A stretch of 64,000 bases of DNA, taken from the NCBI RefSeq assembly GCF_028200735.1, contig NZ_JAQKPV010000009.1:62001-126000 (forward strand). The letters are read 5' to 3'. Both the position numbers and the translations under genes were made by a program. Source of the DNA: Streptomyces sp. ACA25. GTDB lineage: Bacteria; Actinomycetota; Actinomycetes; Streptomycetales; Streptomycetaceae. Below are positions 21,242 to 30,176 of the stretch, piece by piece (positions within the stretch are counted from its first letter, which is position 1; the number at the start of each line of letters is the position of its first letter). The notes under the pieces were generated by a model that saw only the letters and a program-made list of their open reading frames with translations, made no database searches and had not been told where the DNA came from.

Positions 21242-22156
21242 TCACCGGGTCTCCGGGCCGGTGGCGGCGGCAGGCCGCTGGTCGGCGGTCCACAGCCGCT
21301 GCAGCATGTGCCAGTCCTCCGGGTGTTCGGCTATGCCCGCAGCGAAACTGTCGGCCATTTCCTGGGTCATGGCGGCCGCCTGTTCGAGGGGGGTGCCGGT
21401 CGCGGGCACCGCGACCGGCGGATGCACCCGTCCCTTCATGACGGGCGAGGAGTCGAACCACAGATGGGCGGGGAGCAGCACCGATCCGGTGCGCAGTGCC
21501 AGCATCGCCGGGCCGAGTGGCATCCGGGCGGTCTCGCCGAAGAACGAGACCTCGACACCGGAGGCGGACATGTCCCGGTCCGCCACCAGGGCTACCAGCC
21601 CGCCCTTGCGCAGCCTGCGGGCGAGCGTTCCGAAGGCGGCCCCGCCGGCGTGCGGCAGCACCTCCATACCCAGCCCTTCGCGGTGGGCCACGAAGCGGTC
21701 GTAGAGGCTCTCCGGGCGCAAGCGCTCGGCGACCGTGGTGAACGGCGTTCTCAGCCCGGTGGCGAGATAAGCACCCGCGAGGTCGTAGTTGGCCATGTGC
21801 GGCAGAGCGAGCACCACACCGTGCTCGGCGGCGATGCCGTCGGTCAGCCGGTCGATGTCCGTGACCTGCACACCCGAGCGGATCCGCTCCTCGCTCCACA
21901 CCGGCAGCCGGAAGGACTCCATCCAGTAGCGCAGGTACGACCGCATTCCGGCTCGCGACAGCTCCCGGAGCCGGTCGGGCCCGGCACCGGGCACCACTCT
22001 GGCGTAGTTGGCCTCCAGCCGGAGCACCCCGGTGCCGCGACGGCGCCAGACGGCGTCGGCGATCCTGCGGCCCAGGGCCACGGCGGCCGGCTCGGGCAGC
22101 CGCTTGACCGTACTCCACCCCAGGCCGTACAGGGCTTCGGACAACCGCTCCTTCAC
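21242..22156 (-). CDS. patA: Phosphatidylinositol mannoside acyltransferase (LPLAT family)
   Basis: Acyltransferase of the HtrB/LpxL-like superfamily expected to acylate the mannose of PIM at the membrane. The 304-residue protein has the HxxxxD catalytic motif in LPHMANYDLAGAY and a downstream RRLRKGGLVALVADRD block. The start overlaps the pgsA stop by four bases, so the two are translationally coupled. Substrate is inferred from the pgsA-patA-pimA order. Confidence 0.88.
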   Translation of the reverse strand: MKERLSEALYGLGWSTVKRLPEPAAVALGRRIADAVWRRRGTGVLRLEANYARVVPGAGPDRLRELSRAGMRSYLRYWMESFRLPVWSEERIRSGVQVTDIDRLTDGIAAEHGVVLALPHMANYDLAGAYLATGLRTPFTTVAERLRPESLYDRFVAHREGLGMEVLPHAGGAAFGTLARRLRKGGLVALVADRDMSASGVEVSFFGETARMPLGPAMLALRTGSVLLPAHLWFDSSPVMKGRVHPPVAVPATGTPLEQAAAMTQEMADSFAAGIAEHPEDWHMLQRLWTADQRPAAATGPETR

Positions 22157-22815
22157 GCTTCCTCACGCCCCCGGTCCGCCTCGGCCGCATCCGCCTCGGC
22201 CGCTTCCCGCCGGACCGTCACCACCCGCTGGATCAACGTGACAAGGCTGCCGCACGCCACGACCCAGAGCGCGATCGGCAGCAGCACACCGATGTGCGGA
22301 ATGCCGAAGATCTCCATGCCCGCCAGCCCGGTGAGCACCAGGGTGATGACGAGCCGTTCGGAGCGTTCCACCAGCCCGTTGACCGCCACCGGAAGCCCGA
22401 TGCTCTCGCCTCGGGCCTTGGTGTAGGACACGATCTGTCCAGCGGCCAGGCAGAACAGGGTCACCGCGCACAGCAGCAGGTCATCGCCCCGGCCCGCGAA
22501 CCACAGGGCCAGGCCCGCGAAGACCGCAGCGTCGGCGACGCGGTCGAGCGTGGAGTCGAGAAACGCCCCCCAGCGGCTGGAGATCCCGGACTGCCGGGCC
22601 ATCGTGCCGTCGACCATGTCGGAGAAGACGAACAGGGTGATGACCACTGTTCCCCAGAAGAACTCGCCCCGCGGGTAGAAGGCCAGCGCTCCCGCCGTCA
22701 CTCCGGCTGTTCCGATGAGTGTCACCGCGTCGGGACTCACCCCCATGCGGAGCAGGAGAGCGGCGAACGGCGTGAGGACACGCGTGAAGAAAGCACGCGC
22801 GTACTTGTTGAGCAT
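22153..22815 (-). CDS. pgsA: Phosphatidylinositol phosphate synthase (CDP-alcohol phosphatidyltransferase)
   Basis: Condenses CDP-diacylglycerol with inositol 1-phosphate, the actinobacterial route to PI. The 220-residue, six-helix protein carries the CDP-alcohol signature DGTMARQSGISSRWGAFLDS followed by TLD, matching DGxxAR(8x)GxxxDxxxD. The ATG at 22815 (MLNKYARAFFTRV) is taken; the frame upstream to 22896 looks non-coding. It leads the PIM gene set and is divergent from the unknown membrane protein gene at 23132. Confidence 0.93.
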   Translation of the reverse strand: MLNKYARAFFTRVLTPFAALLLRMGVSPDAVTLIGTAGVTAGALAFYPRGEFFWGTVVITLFVFSDMVDGTMARQSGISSRWGAFLDSTLDRVADAAVFAGLALWFAGRGDDLLLCAVTLFCLAAGQIVSYTKARGESIGLPVAVNGLVERSERLVITLVLTGLAGMEIFGIPHIGVLLPIALWVVACGSLVTLIQRVVTVRREAAEADAAEADRGREEA

Positions 22816-23131
22816 GGCCTTCCCGGGGGTTGCGGCGGGCCGGCGGTCGGGCGGCCACCGGCGGGGCCCATCGTAGTCGCGCCCGCACCGGCGCATGTTC
22901 CGGTCCGGGCGCTCGCGGAGCGGGAGGGTACGGGCGGACGGCCGGCCCGGCGGACGGGAGGAGGCGGGACGGGCGGACGGCCGGAATCGGGCCCTTCGGG
23001 CCTCTCGGCCCGACTCCCGCCACTAGGCTGAGTGCGGCCGTGGGCGCGACACCCCCGCGGCAGCAGGTGTGCCCGCCCCGGCAGGAGGGAACGGGTCAGG
23101 AGTCACTTCGGTTCTGAAGCTGGGGGTGCCG
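22816..23131. other. Divergent intergenic region between pgsA and an unknown membrane gene
   Basis: About 316 bases with no gene. It contains a 16-base direct repeat (acgggcggacggccgg at 22930-22945 and 22969-22984), a short hairpin around gggcccttcgggcc, and a possible -10 TAGGCT at 23024-23029 for the plus-strand gene. No recognisable operator. Confidence 0.5.
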
Positions 23132-24808
23132 ATGGCGGGGTTCGAGGACTTCAAGAACTCGGTGGGAGTGGATTTCGACTTCAGCCCGGGTGCGCAGATT
23201 CCGCTGTCGGGGGCCGGCCGCGGGCACACGGTGGTCGGTCAGGCCCTGGCCTCCGTGGCGTACCGGGACGGTGCCCCGCAGGAGATCTGCGAGCCCAACG
23301 ACCAGGCCGAGGTCACCGCACCCAAGTTCTCCCTGCTCGAGCCGAACCTCGGGGAGGCCTTCTCCCGGGCCATCGAGACCCGCATGCTCAACGAGGGCCG
23401 CGCACCGCTCATCCAGTCCTTCGGGGCGGAGCCGCAGACCGTGGTGGAGCACAGCCTGGCCGCCAAGCGCATCCGCCGCCAGCGGGACCTCCGGCTGACC
23501 CTCATCATGGGGATCTTCGGGGTGCTGTTCCTGCCCGGCGTACTCATGTGGCTGGGGCTGTTCCAGCTGCGCCGCACACTGGCGGGGTCGCAGGACCGGA
23601 GGGCGGGGATCCTCGGGATCGCGCTGCTCGCGGCAGTGGCGGTGGTGATCGTCCTCGCCGTCTTCCAGCTCCCGCTGGACGGCGGGTGGCGGCTGTACAT
23701 CCTGAGCATGCTTCCCGCCCCGGTACTCGCCTGGTTCTGGGCCCGGCAGGTGTGTGAGAAGGCGGCACAGAACCTCCGGGCGCACTGGGCCGATCTGCTC
23801 GGGGGTGGCGGGGCGGGAGTCCAGATTCCCGAGGCCGTACCGCAGAACCCCAACGACTCCGAGGCAGAGCGGCTGCGTCTGGGGCTGGCCAAGATCGGTG
23901 CCGAGCAGAGCAGCAACCTCATCTATTACGCGGGCCCCAAGGGCATTCTGGGGATGGGCGTGCGCTGGGGCAGCTGGCAGCTCGCGGAGGAACTCGAGCC
24001 CAGTGAGCCGGGCGGTGACATCGACCCCTTCCGCAGCTGGGACATCGCCCGGGCCATGCAGGACCGCCTGCGCATGCTGGAGCGCGGGCCCCTGCACACC
24101 GGAGGGTTCCCGCCGCCCTCCATCGAGCACTGGGTGGTGCGGCACGTCGGCGAGAACGCCACCTCCGTGACACGGCCCGAAGGCCCCAGCGCCGAGGGTT
24201 ACCGGATCAGCAACATCGAGGTCCAGCGGATCTGCAACGAGCAGCAGTTCGACAGCGGGGACCGGCACTACCTCGGCGTGCAGTTCGTGCTGTGGGACGG
24301 TGACCTGGTGATCACGATGCTGATCACGGTCACGGTGCTGCACCGCACCCTGCGGATCGAGGTCACCGGACACGCTCTCGGCCCGGTGCACGGGTTCTTC
24401 CACAAGAAGCCGGCCGCCAAGACGAAGAAGGTCCCGCACCCGGTGAAGTTCTGGCAGACCCAGGAGCAGCCGGTGCCCCTGGTGCACGCCCGTGAGGTGG
24501 TGCGACTGGCCGCGCGCGCTCCGCTCACCTGGTTCCCGGAGCGGCTGGACAAGTACGGCGGCACGCTGAAGCTTCCCGAGCCGTTCGGGCTGCGGCACAC
24601 CTGGGCCGTGAAGCCGTGGCGGCACCGTTTCATGGCCGATGACGCGCTGCGGGCCGCCACCCCGGTGCTGCGGGTCGCCCACCAGGCGGCGCTGGAGGTG
24701 CTCGCGGAGAACGGCGTGGACATCAGCAAGTTCGACGCCCGGGCGCAGAACCTCAGCGGTCAGGTGCAGGGTGCCGACCCGAAGAAGGCCGACGAGTACA
24801 ACATGTAG
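23132..24808 (+). CDS. Conserved-looking membrane protein of unknown function
   Basis: I do not recognise a named family. The 558-residue protein has about 120 soluble residues, three membrane helices (about 121-147, 158-180, 186-205) and a soluble domain of about 350 residues containing YYAGPKGILGMGVRWGSWQL, a motif I associate with other uncharacterised Streptomyces proteins. There is a basic stretch (HKKPAAKTKKVPHP) near 430 and no signal peptide. ATG 23132 is preferred (GGGGG just upstream); the frame is open from GTG 23069, so the start is unsure. It is the only plus-strand gene between the thrS and pimA groups. A transport or signalling role cannot be claimed. Confidence 0.75.
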   Translation: MAGFEDFKNSVGVDFDFSPGAQIPLSGAGRGHTVVGQALASVAYRDGAPQEICEPNDQAEVTAPKFSLLEPNLGEAFSRAIETRMLNEGRAPLIQSFGAEPQTVVEHSLAAKRIRRQRDLRLTLIMGIFGVLFLPGVLMWLGLFQLRRTLAGSQDRRAGILGIALLAAVAVVIVLAVFQLPLDGGWRLYILSMLPAPVLAWFWARQVCEKAAQNLRAHWADLLGGGGAGVQIPEAVPQNPNDSEAERLRLGLAKIGAEQSSNLIYYAGPKGILGMGVRWGSWQLAEELEPSEPGGDIDPFRSWDIARAMQDRLRMLERGPLHTGGFPPPSIEHWVVRHVGENATSVTRPEGPSAEGYRISNIEVQRICNEQQFDSGDRHYLGVQFVLWDGDLVITMLITVTVLHRTLRIEVTGHALGPVHGFFHKKPAAKTKKVPHPVKFWQTQEQPVPLVHAREVVRLAARAPLTWFPERLDKYGGTLKLPEPFGLRHTWAVKPWRHRFMADDALRAATPVLRVAHQAALEVLAENGVDISKFDARAQNLSGQVQGADPKKADEYNM

Positions 24809-24826
24809 GGCCGCTCCCGGAGGCGG

Positions 24827-25384
24827 TCAGACCGGCCAGGCGTCGGCGAGGAGCCGGCGCGTCTCGGCGAGGAGTTGCGGGAGCACCTTGGTGTGGCCGA
24901 TGACCGGCATGAAGTTGGCGTCCCCGCCCCAGCGGGGCACCACGTGCTGATGCAGATGGGCGGCGATCCCGGCACCCGCGACGGCGCCCTGGTTCAGTCC
25001 GATGTTGAAGCCGTGCGCGCCGGCTGCGGTCCGCACGGCGGTCATCGCCCGCTTGGTGAACTCCGCCAGCTCCGCGGTCTCGTCGGCGGTCAGCTCCGTG
25101 TAGTCGGCGACGTGCCGGTAGGGCACCACGAGCAGGTGCCCGCCGTTGTACGGATACAGGTTGAGCACCGCGTACACCCGTTCGGCGCGGGCGATGATCA
25201 GGCTGTCCTCGTCGGACCTGGCCGGGATGGAGCAGAACGGGCAGCCGTCGCCGGCTCCAGGACCGCTGGGCTTGCCCTCCCCCTGGATGTACGCCATCCG
25301 GTGAGGCGTCCAGAGACGCTGGAAGGCGTCCGGCGTCCCCACCCCGATCTGGTTCTCCGGGTCGCTGCTCATGCCGGTCAGCAT
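24827..25384 (-). CDS. HIT family nucleotide hydrolase/transferase
   Basis: Histidine-triad protein acting on a nucleoside phosphate; ApaH-type or AP4A phosphorylase activity are family options. The triad is HLHQHVV near residue 153, and an N-terminal CPFC pair (GDGCPFCSI) fits zinc binding seen in many HIT proteins. 185 residues from ATG 25384 (MLTGMSSDPENQ); a second ATG at 25372 is possible and neither has a clear ribosome site. It starts 22 bases after the thrS stop, so it is likely co-transcribed with thrS. Confidence 0.9.
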   Translation of the reverse strand: MLTGMSSDPENQIGVGTPDAFQRLWTPHRMAYIQGEGKPSGPGAGDGCPFCSIPARSDEDSLIIARAERVYAVLNLYPYNGGHLLVVPYRHVADYTELTADETAELAEFTKRAMTAVRTAAGAHGFNIGLNQGAVAGAGIAAHLHQHVVPRWGGDANFMPVIGHTKVLPQLLAETRRLLADAWPV

Positions 25385-25406
25385 ATTGCTTATCGGCCGC
25401 CGAGGG

Positions 25407-27386
25407 TCACACCTGGCGGCGGTCGGCCACCGCTGCGGCGATCTCCTGAAGGGCCAGCTCCCGTGGGATGCCGTTCTTCTGGGTGCCGTCGCGGTAACGG
25501 AAGCTGACCGCACCGGCGGCCCTGTCCTCGTCACCGACGATCACCATGAACGGCACCTTGGCGCGCTGGGCGTTGCGGATCTTCTTCTGCATCCGGTCGG
25601 AGGAGGAGTCCACCTCGACCCGCAGCCCTGCCGCCTTCGCCTCGGCGGCAAAGGTCTGCAGGTAGGGAACGTGATCGTCCCCGATCGGGATCCCCACCGC
25701 CTGGACGGGGGCGAGCCAGGGCGGGAAGGCGCCAGCGTAGTGCTCCAGCAGCACGGCGAAGAAGCGCTCGATGGAACCGAAGAGTGCCCGGTGGATCATG
25801 ACCGGTCGCTGCCGGGAGCCGTCCGCCGCGGTGTACTCGAGGTCGAAGCGGTCGGGCAGGTTGAAGTCGAGCTGGATGGTGGACATCTGCCAGGTCCTGC
25901 CGATGGCGTCCCTGGCCTGCACGGAGATCTTCGGGCCGTAGAAGGCCGCACCTCCGGGGTCCATCACCAGATCCAGACCCTGCTTCCCGGCCGCCTGACG
26001 CAGCGACTCGGTGGCCTGTTCCCAGTTCTCGTCCGAGCCGATGTACTTCTCCGGGTCCCGGGTGGACAACTCCAGGTAGAAGTCTTCCAGGCCGTAGTCG
26101 CGCAGCAGGTTCAGCACGAAGGTGAGCAGGCCGTCCAGCTCGTCAGGCATCTGCTCGCGGGTGCAGTAGATGTGCGCGTCGTCCTGGGTGAAGCCGCGGG
26201 CCCGGGTCAGGCCGTGCACGACGCCGGACTTCTCGTAGCGGTAGACGGTGCCGAACTCGAACATGCGGAGCGGGAGCTCCCGGTAGGACCTGCCTCGGGC
26301 CCCGAAGATCAGGTTGTGCATGGGGCAGTTCATGGGCTTCAGGTAGTAGTCCTGGCCGCCGTCGAGCTGCATGGGGGGATACATGCCGTCCGCGTACCAG
26401 TCCAGGTGCCCCGACCGCTCGAAGAGCTGGCCCTTGGTCGCGTGCGGGCTGTACACGAAGTCGTACCCGGACTCCTCGTGCCGCTTGCGGCTGTAGTCCT
26501 CCATGACCTTGCGGATCACACCGCCGCGGGGATGGAAGACAGCCAGCCCGGAGCCGATCTCCTCCGGGACGGAGAACAGGTCCAGTTCGGCGCCGAGCCT
26601 GCGGTGGTCACGCTTCTCCGCCTCGGCCAGAAACTCGAGGTGTGCCTTGAGCTCGTCCTTGGACGGCCACGCGGTCCCGTAGATCCGCTGGAGCTGGGGG
26701 TTCTTCTCGCTGCCGCGCCAATAGGCTGCGGCCGATCTCATCAGCTTGAAGGCCGGAATCATCCGGGTGCTGGGCAGGTGCGGGCCGCGGCACAGGTCCC
26801 GCCAGCACAGCTCGCCCGACTTCGGGTCCAGGTTGTCGTAGATGGTGAGCTCTCCGACGCCGACCTCGGCGGAAGCTCCCTCAGCCGCCTCGGCAGCGGC
26901 GCCCTTGAGGCCGATCAGCTCCAGCTTGTAGGGCTCGTCGGCCAGCTCTTCACGGGCCGCTTCATCGGTCACCGCCCGGCGGGCGAAGCGCTGCCCCTGC
27001 TTCTGGATCTGCTGCATGCGCTTCTCGATGCGCTTGAGGTCCTCCGGGTGGAAGGGCTCGGCCACATCGAAGTCGTAGTAGAAACCGTCCTTGATGGGCG
27101 GGCCGATGCCGAGCCGGGCGTCAGGGAAGAGCTCCTGCACTGCCTGGGCCAGGACGTGGGCGGCGGAATGCCGGAGGATGTCCAGCCCGTCCGGCGAGCC
27201 GATCCCGACCGGCTCGACCTCCTCGTCACCGGTGAGCCCGTGCGCCAGGTCCCGCAGCTCGCCGTCGACCCGGGCGGCGACGACGGACCGGTCGCCGTCG
27301 AAGAGTGCGGCGACCGGGGTGCCCGTCGTCACCACGCGCTCTTCCCGCTCTGCGTCGCGATGGATGATCACACGGACGTCCGACAC
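25407..27386 (-). CDS. thrS: Threonine--tRNA ligase
   Basis: Class II synthetase with editing. Domains in order: TGS (about 1-65), editing domain with [11 protein letters not shown], catalytic core with zinc cysteine in MNCPMHN and [20 protein letters not shown], and C-terminal anticodon domain. GTG at 27384-27386 gives (M)[10 protein letters not shown], with AGGAGA close upstream and the usual length near 659; an ATG six codons earlier lacks a good site. No T-box leader was recognised in the 170 bases upstream. Likely shares a transcript with the HIT gene. Confidence 0.95.
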   Translation of the reverse strand: MSDVRVIIHRDAEREERVVTTGTPVAALFDGDRSVVAARVDGELRDLAHGLTGDEEVEPVGIGSPDGLDILRHSAAHVLAQAVQELFPDARLGIGPPIKDGFYYDFDVAEPFHPEDLKRIEKRMQQIQKQGQRFARRAVTDEAAREELADEPYKLELIGLKGAAAEAAEGASAEVGVGELTIYDNLDPKSGELCWRDLCRGPHLPSTRMIPAFKLMRSAAAYWRGSEKNPQLQRIYGTAWPSKDELKAHLEFLAEAEKRDHRRLGAELDLFSVPEEIGSGLAVFHPRGGVIRKVMEDYSRKRHEESGYDFVYSPHATKGQLFERSGHLDWYADGMYPPMQLDGGQDYYLKPMNCPMHNLIFGARGRSYRELPLRMFEFGTVYRYEKSGVVHGLTRARGFTQDDAHIYCTREQMPDELDGLLTFVLNLLRDYGLEDFYLELSTRDPEKYIGSDENWEQATESLRQAAGKQGLDLVMDPGGAAFYGPKISVQARDAIGRTWQMSTIQLDFNLPDRFDLEYTAADGSRQRPVMIHRALFGSIERFFAVLLEHYAGAFPPWLAPVQAVGIPIGDDHVPYLQTFAAEAKAAGLRVEVDSSSDRMQKKIRNAQRAKVPFMVIVGDEDRAAGAVSFRYRDGTQKNGIPRELALQEIAAAVADRRQV

Positions 27387-27517
27387 CGGTCTCTCCTGAC
27401 TCATGCCTGGCTGAGGTGCAGCGGGCGCTGCGCTGCCGGAATCGTACCGAGCCACGGGCCGCTCCCGCGATGCGGTTGCGGCGGACCCGGCTGCGGTCCG
27501 GGACGGCCCCGTCATGC

Positions 27518-27553
27518 GGAAGGCCGGTCCATCGACTGACGGACCGGCCTTCC
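27518..27553 (-). terminator. Hairpin terminator after the first tRNA-Val(CAC)
   Basis: Perfect 13-base inverted repeat, arms 27518-27530 (ggaaggccggtcc) and 27541-27553, ten-base loop. It begins six bases past the 3' end of the minus-strand tRNA gene. Confidence 0.8.
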
Positions 27554-27558
27554 CTGGG

Positions 27559-27630
27559 TGGGCGATACTGGGTTCGAACCAGTGACCTCTTCGGTGTGAA
27601 CGAAGCGCTCTTCCACTGAGCTAATCGCCC
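27559..27630 (-). tRNA. tRNA-Val (anticodon CAC)
   Basis: Acceptor stem GGGCGAT pairs with ATCGCCC, discriminator A; anticodon stem CTTCG/CGAAG encloses loop TTCACAC, giving anticodon CAC; T arm ACTGG-TTCGAAC-CCAGT. CCA is not encoded. Identical in sequence to the copy at 27859-27930. Confidence 0.95.
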
Positions 27631-27811
27631 CCTGGGGTGCCTGCGGCACGGGAAGAACCATACAGGCAGCTCAGCCGCCGTCCAAATGAACTCCCCCTCG
27701 GGGCGGGCGGCGCGGACAGCGGGGCCCGGCCCGCGGGCCGCCGGCCGGGTGAGCCGCTGCCTGCGCTCCTCCCCGGCAGGGGCGAGCGACCGGGACAGGC
27801 GGGGTGGATAC

Positions 27812-27851
27812 GCCCGAGGGGCCGGAGACGCGTGTCTCCGGCCCCTCGGGC
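27812..27851 (-). terminator. Hairpin terminator after the second tRNA-Val(CAC)
   Basis: Perfect 18-base stem, arms 27812-27829 and 27834-27851, loop gcgt. It starts eight bases past the tRNA 3' end, so each tRNA-Val copy seems to be its own transcription unit. No U-tract. Confidence 0.88.
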
Positions 27852-27858
27852 AGGTGAG

Positions 27859-27930
27859 TGGGCGATACTGGGTTCGAACCAGTGACCTCTTCGGTGTGAA
27901 CGAAGCGCTCTTCCACTGAGCTAATCGCCC
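27859..27930 (-). tRNA. tRNA-Val (anticodon CAC), second copy
   Basis: Same cloverleaf as the copy 300 bases away, base for base over 72 nucleotides. A TAAAGT -10-like element (complement of 27947-27952) lies about 17 bases upstream of the 5' end. The DNA between the two copies (228 bases) has no gene. Confidence 0.95.
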
Positions 27931-28180
27931 CCGGTGTGCGGGCGTCACTTTACCGCACGCCGGACACCGCCCGTGACAGCCTGGCGGCCGCCCTGTTGTT
28001 ACTCGCACACATTTCGGATTTTCCCGGATGGGCCTTATCTCATATCCAGCCTCCTCCATTCGAATGATTTCAAAGCTCACAAACAGGTCAGAGGGGTTTA
28101 CAACTGTCCGGTAGGTGGCATGTCGAGTTCGCCGACGTGCGAATCCCCGAGCGCACACTGAGCGAAAGGCCCTGGCGCTT
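27931..28180 (+). promoter_or_regulatory. AT-richer leader region upstream of ssgB
   Basis: From about 28000 to 28110 the sequence is clearly less GC-rich than its surroundings (for example atttcggattttcccgg and gaatgatttcaaagctcac), typical of a promoter region in this genome. ssgB of S. coelicolor is reported to depend on the stress sigma factor SigH; GTTT elements occur here (28098), but I could not fit a full SigH promoter with confidence. Confidence 0.4.
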
Positions 28181-28594
28181 ATGAACACCACGGTCAGCTG
28201 CGAGCTGCACCTGCGCCTCGTCGTATCGAGCGAGTCCTCACTGCCTGTACCCGCGGGGCTGCGGTATGACACGGCGGACCCCTACGCCGTCCACGCGACC
28301 TTCCACACCGGAGCCGAGGAAACCGTCGAGTGGGTCTTCGCCCGCGATCTTCTGGCCGAAGGGCTGCACAGGCCCACCGGCACGGGAGACGTCCGGGTGT
28401 GGCCTTCCCGCAGCCATGGCCAGGGAGTTGTCTGCATCGCCCTCAGCTCACCGGAGGGCGAAGCGCTGCTCGAGGCCCCCGCCCGCGCCCTCGAGACGTT
28501 CCTGAAGCGGACCGATGCCGCGGTACCACCCGGAACGGAGCACCGTCACTTCGACCTCGACACCGAGCTCTCCCACATTCTCGCGGAGAGCTGA
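28181..28594 (+). CDS. ssgB: Sporulation cell-division protein SsgB
   Basis: SsgA-like protein that marks sporulation septum sites and recruits FtsZ in Streptomyces aerial hyphae. The 137 residues (MNTTVSCELHLRLVVSSESS ... ELSHILAES) match S. coelicolor SsgB almost residue for residue as I remember it. ATG at 28181 gives the known start; the in-frame extension upstream is not needed. Only a weak AAAGG lies upstream. It is followed by a strong terminator hairpin. Extreme conservation of SsgB within Streptomyces is known, so this supports the genus but not the species. Confidence 0.96.
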   Translation: MNTTVSCELHLRLVVSSESSLPVPAGLRYDTADPYAVHATFHTGAEETVEWVFARDLLAEGLHRPTGTGDVRVWPSRSHGQGVVCIALSSPEGEALLEAPARALETFLKRTDAAVPPGTEHRHFDLDTELSHILAES

Positions 28595-28598
28595 GACC

Positions 28599-28647
28599 CG
28601 CCGGTCCCTCGCGCCGTCCGACTCGGGGCGACGGCGCGGGGCCGGCG
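28599..28647 (+). terminator. Terminator hairpin after ssgB
   Basis: Arms 28599-28618 and 28630-28647 pair along their whole length apart from a two-base bulge and one G-U pair. It begins five bases after the ssgB stop, so ssgB is probably monocistronic. Confidence 0.75.
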
Positions 28648-28793
28648 ACGAACACACAGCGAAAAGCGTCGCCACAGCCGCTCCTGCGGGTTGTGGCGGC
28701 GCCGCTGCGCGCGGGCAGCGGCTAGAGTCTCCCGACCGGAAACTCACGCACGAACGGCGCCGGCTGCCGCTCGAACACCCGGGAGCGATCTCT

Positions 28794-29354
28794 GTGCTCA
28801 TCAACCACGACACCCGGTGTGCGCTCGACCACGCGATAGACCTGCTGAACACCGCTCCGCAGGACCAGGCACCCGACCGTCTGCCCGATCTCACCGCGCT
28901 GCGGGATTTCGTGGTGACGCACTCCGTCAGCGGTGTGGAAGCGGACAGCCTGAGCGAGCGGGACGTGCACGCGGTGCGTCAGGTCCGCGACCGGTTCGCC
29001 CAGATCTTCGCCGCCTCCTCCGCCCGGCAGGCTGCCGAGTTGATCAACACCATGGTCGCGGAGGCAGGGACCACGCCGCAGCTCACCGATCACGACGGGC
29101 ACGACTGGCACGTGCACTACTTCGCTCCCGGCGCCTCGCTCGCCGACCACCTCGCAGCGGACTGCGGTATGGCTCTCGCCTTCCTGGTGGTGGCGGGAGA
29201 ACGGGAACGGCTGCGTCGCTGCGAGGCGCCGGACTGCGGCCGGGCCTTCGTGGACCTCTCGCGCAACCGCTCCCGCCGCTACTGCGACAGCCGGACCTGC
29301 GGAAACCGTCTGCACGTCGCCGCCTACCGGGCCCGGCAGCGGGAGTCACAGTAG
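28794..29354 (+). CDS. CGNR zinc-finger protein with ABATE-like N-terminal domain
   Basis: Predicted stress-type transcription regulator. The 186-residue protein has an all-helical N-terminal domain (ABATE family, about 1-130) and a C-terminal CGNR zinc finger with four cysteines (CEAPDCGRAF, YCDSRTCGNR) and a basic tail. GTG at 28794 (MLINHDTRC) follows GGGAG at a proper distance. It lies 200 bases after ssgB, beyond the ssgB terminator, and overlaps the small convergent gene at 29346 by nine bases. Targets are unknown. Confidence 0.85.
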   Translation: MLINHDTRCALDHAIDLLNTAPQDQAPDRLPDLTALRDFVVTHSVSGVEADSLSERDVHAVRQVRDRFAQIFAASSARQAAELINTMVAEAGTTPQLTDHDGHDWHVHYFAPGASLADHLAADCGMALAFLVVAGERERLRRCEAPDCGRAFVDLSRNRSRRYCDSRTCGNRLHVAAYRARQRESQ

Positions 29355-29543
29355 GAACAGGTCGTAGGCACCGGTGAGGAACAGCAACACGCCGATGAAG
29401 GCCAGAAAGAGGATCAGCGGCGGCTGGGACAGTGCGAACAGACACCCTCGGGGCTCGGGCCGTACGGACAGCGGTGGTCCCGGCACGGGCGGTCCGGGGT
29501 GGTTCGGTGTACTGGGAACTTCTTCCCTCGTGTGGTGCGCCAT
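29346..29543 (-). CDS. Small single-span membrane protein, unknown
   Basis: 65 residues from ATG 29543 (MAHHTREEVPS): a Pro/Gly-rich soluble part and a C-terminal membrane helix (LILFLAFIGVLLFLTGAYDLFLL) ending at the stop. The tail-anchored layout is plausible for a real small protein. It converges on, and overlaps by nine bases, the CGNR gene. An earlier ATG at 29564 adds seven residues. Confidence 0.6.
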   Translation of the reverse strand: MAHHTREEVPSTPNHPGPPVPGPPLSVRPEPRGCLFALSQPPLILFLAFIGVLLFLTGAYDLFLL

Positions 29544-29611
29544 CTCGCGGTGATGATGACGCACCTTTCCCGGTGCCGCTGACCAACACGCCTCATTTGG
29601 GCGTCAATTCA

Positions 29612-30043
29612 CTAGATTCCGTGTTTCTTGAGAATCGCCTCGATGTCCGAGAAATCCTCTCCCCCTGCGCCCTTGGCGGGCGGCTTGCTCTTCCGGCCGG
29701 CCGACGGCAGCTCCGGGGCCGCGGGCGCCGCTTCGGCAGCTCTCCGGCCCTCGGCCGGTGCCTCCTCGGCCCGGCCCCCGCTCCTTGCGTCCACCAGCCG
29801 GGCGATCAGAACCAGCAGCACCGACATGCCGAGGACACCGAAGCCCATCCAGGCGATGGGGTTGATCGTCATGTTGAGGACGAAACGGATCACCCCGGTC
29901 ATCGCCAGTCCCATCGGCAGCAGCGCGAGGGCCGTCGTCCGCAGCCCCGCCGCGAAGCGGCGGCGGCGCATGGAGCGGTAGGCGAAGAGCAGACCCACGG
30001 CGCTGAGCGTGCCGCAGACGGCGTAAATCATCATCGTCAGCAT
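29612..30043 (-). CDS. Three-helix membrane protein with conserved acidic C-terminal motif
   Basis: 143 residues: three membrane segments (about 3-22, 32-53, 60-82), a disordered Ala/Glu-rich linker and a short C-terminal motif EDFSDIEAILKKHGI that looks like a binding peptide. I recall a similar gene beside ssgB in Streptomyces but no established function. ATG 30043 is chosen (AGGA upstream); ATG codons three residues on are alternatives. Divergent from the DsbA-like gene. Confidence 0.7.
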   Translation of the reverse strand: MLTMMIYAVCGTLSAVGLLFAYRSMRRRRFAAGLRTTALALLPMGLAMTGVIRFVLNMTINPIAWMGFGVLGMSVLLVLIARLVDARSGGRAEEAPAEGRRAAEAAPAAPELPSAGRKSKPPAKGAGGEDFSDIEAILKKHGI

Positions 30044-30176
30044 CCTTCCATCCTGCCTTGCCGGCGCTGCCGAAACCATTGCCGGTGGCCGGGATCAGGG
30101 GGGTTCCGGGGTCACCCGGCAGCGGGAGGCAGCGCCGGAGTGCGGTGACCCGCGTGCGGTCCGGTCCTGCGAGACT

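Noticed and set aside
27387..27558. Possible T-box leader before thrS
   Set aside because: No T-box sequence or specifier arrangement is visible; the stretch instead holds the tRNA-Val terminator hairpin.
27559..27930. Identical tRNA copies as attachment sites of an integrated element
   Set aside because: Only 228 bases without any gene lie between them and each has its own terminator; simple tandem duplication explains them.
27226..28272. 348-codon minus-strand frame running through both tRNA-Val genes
   Set aside because: It crosses two tRNAs and their terminators and contains repeated peptide from the identical tRNAs, so it is not a protein gene.
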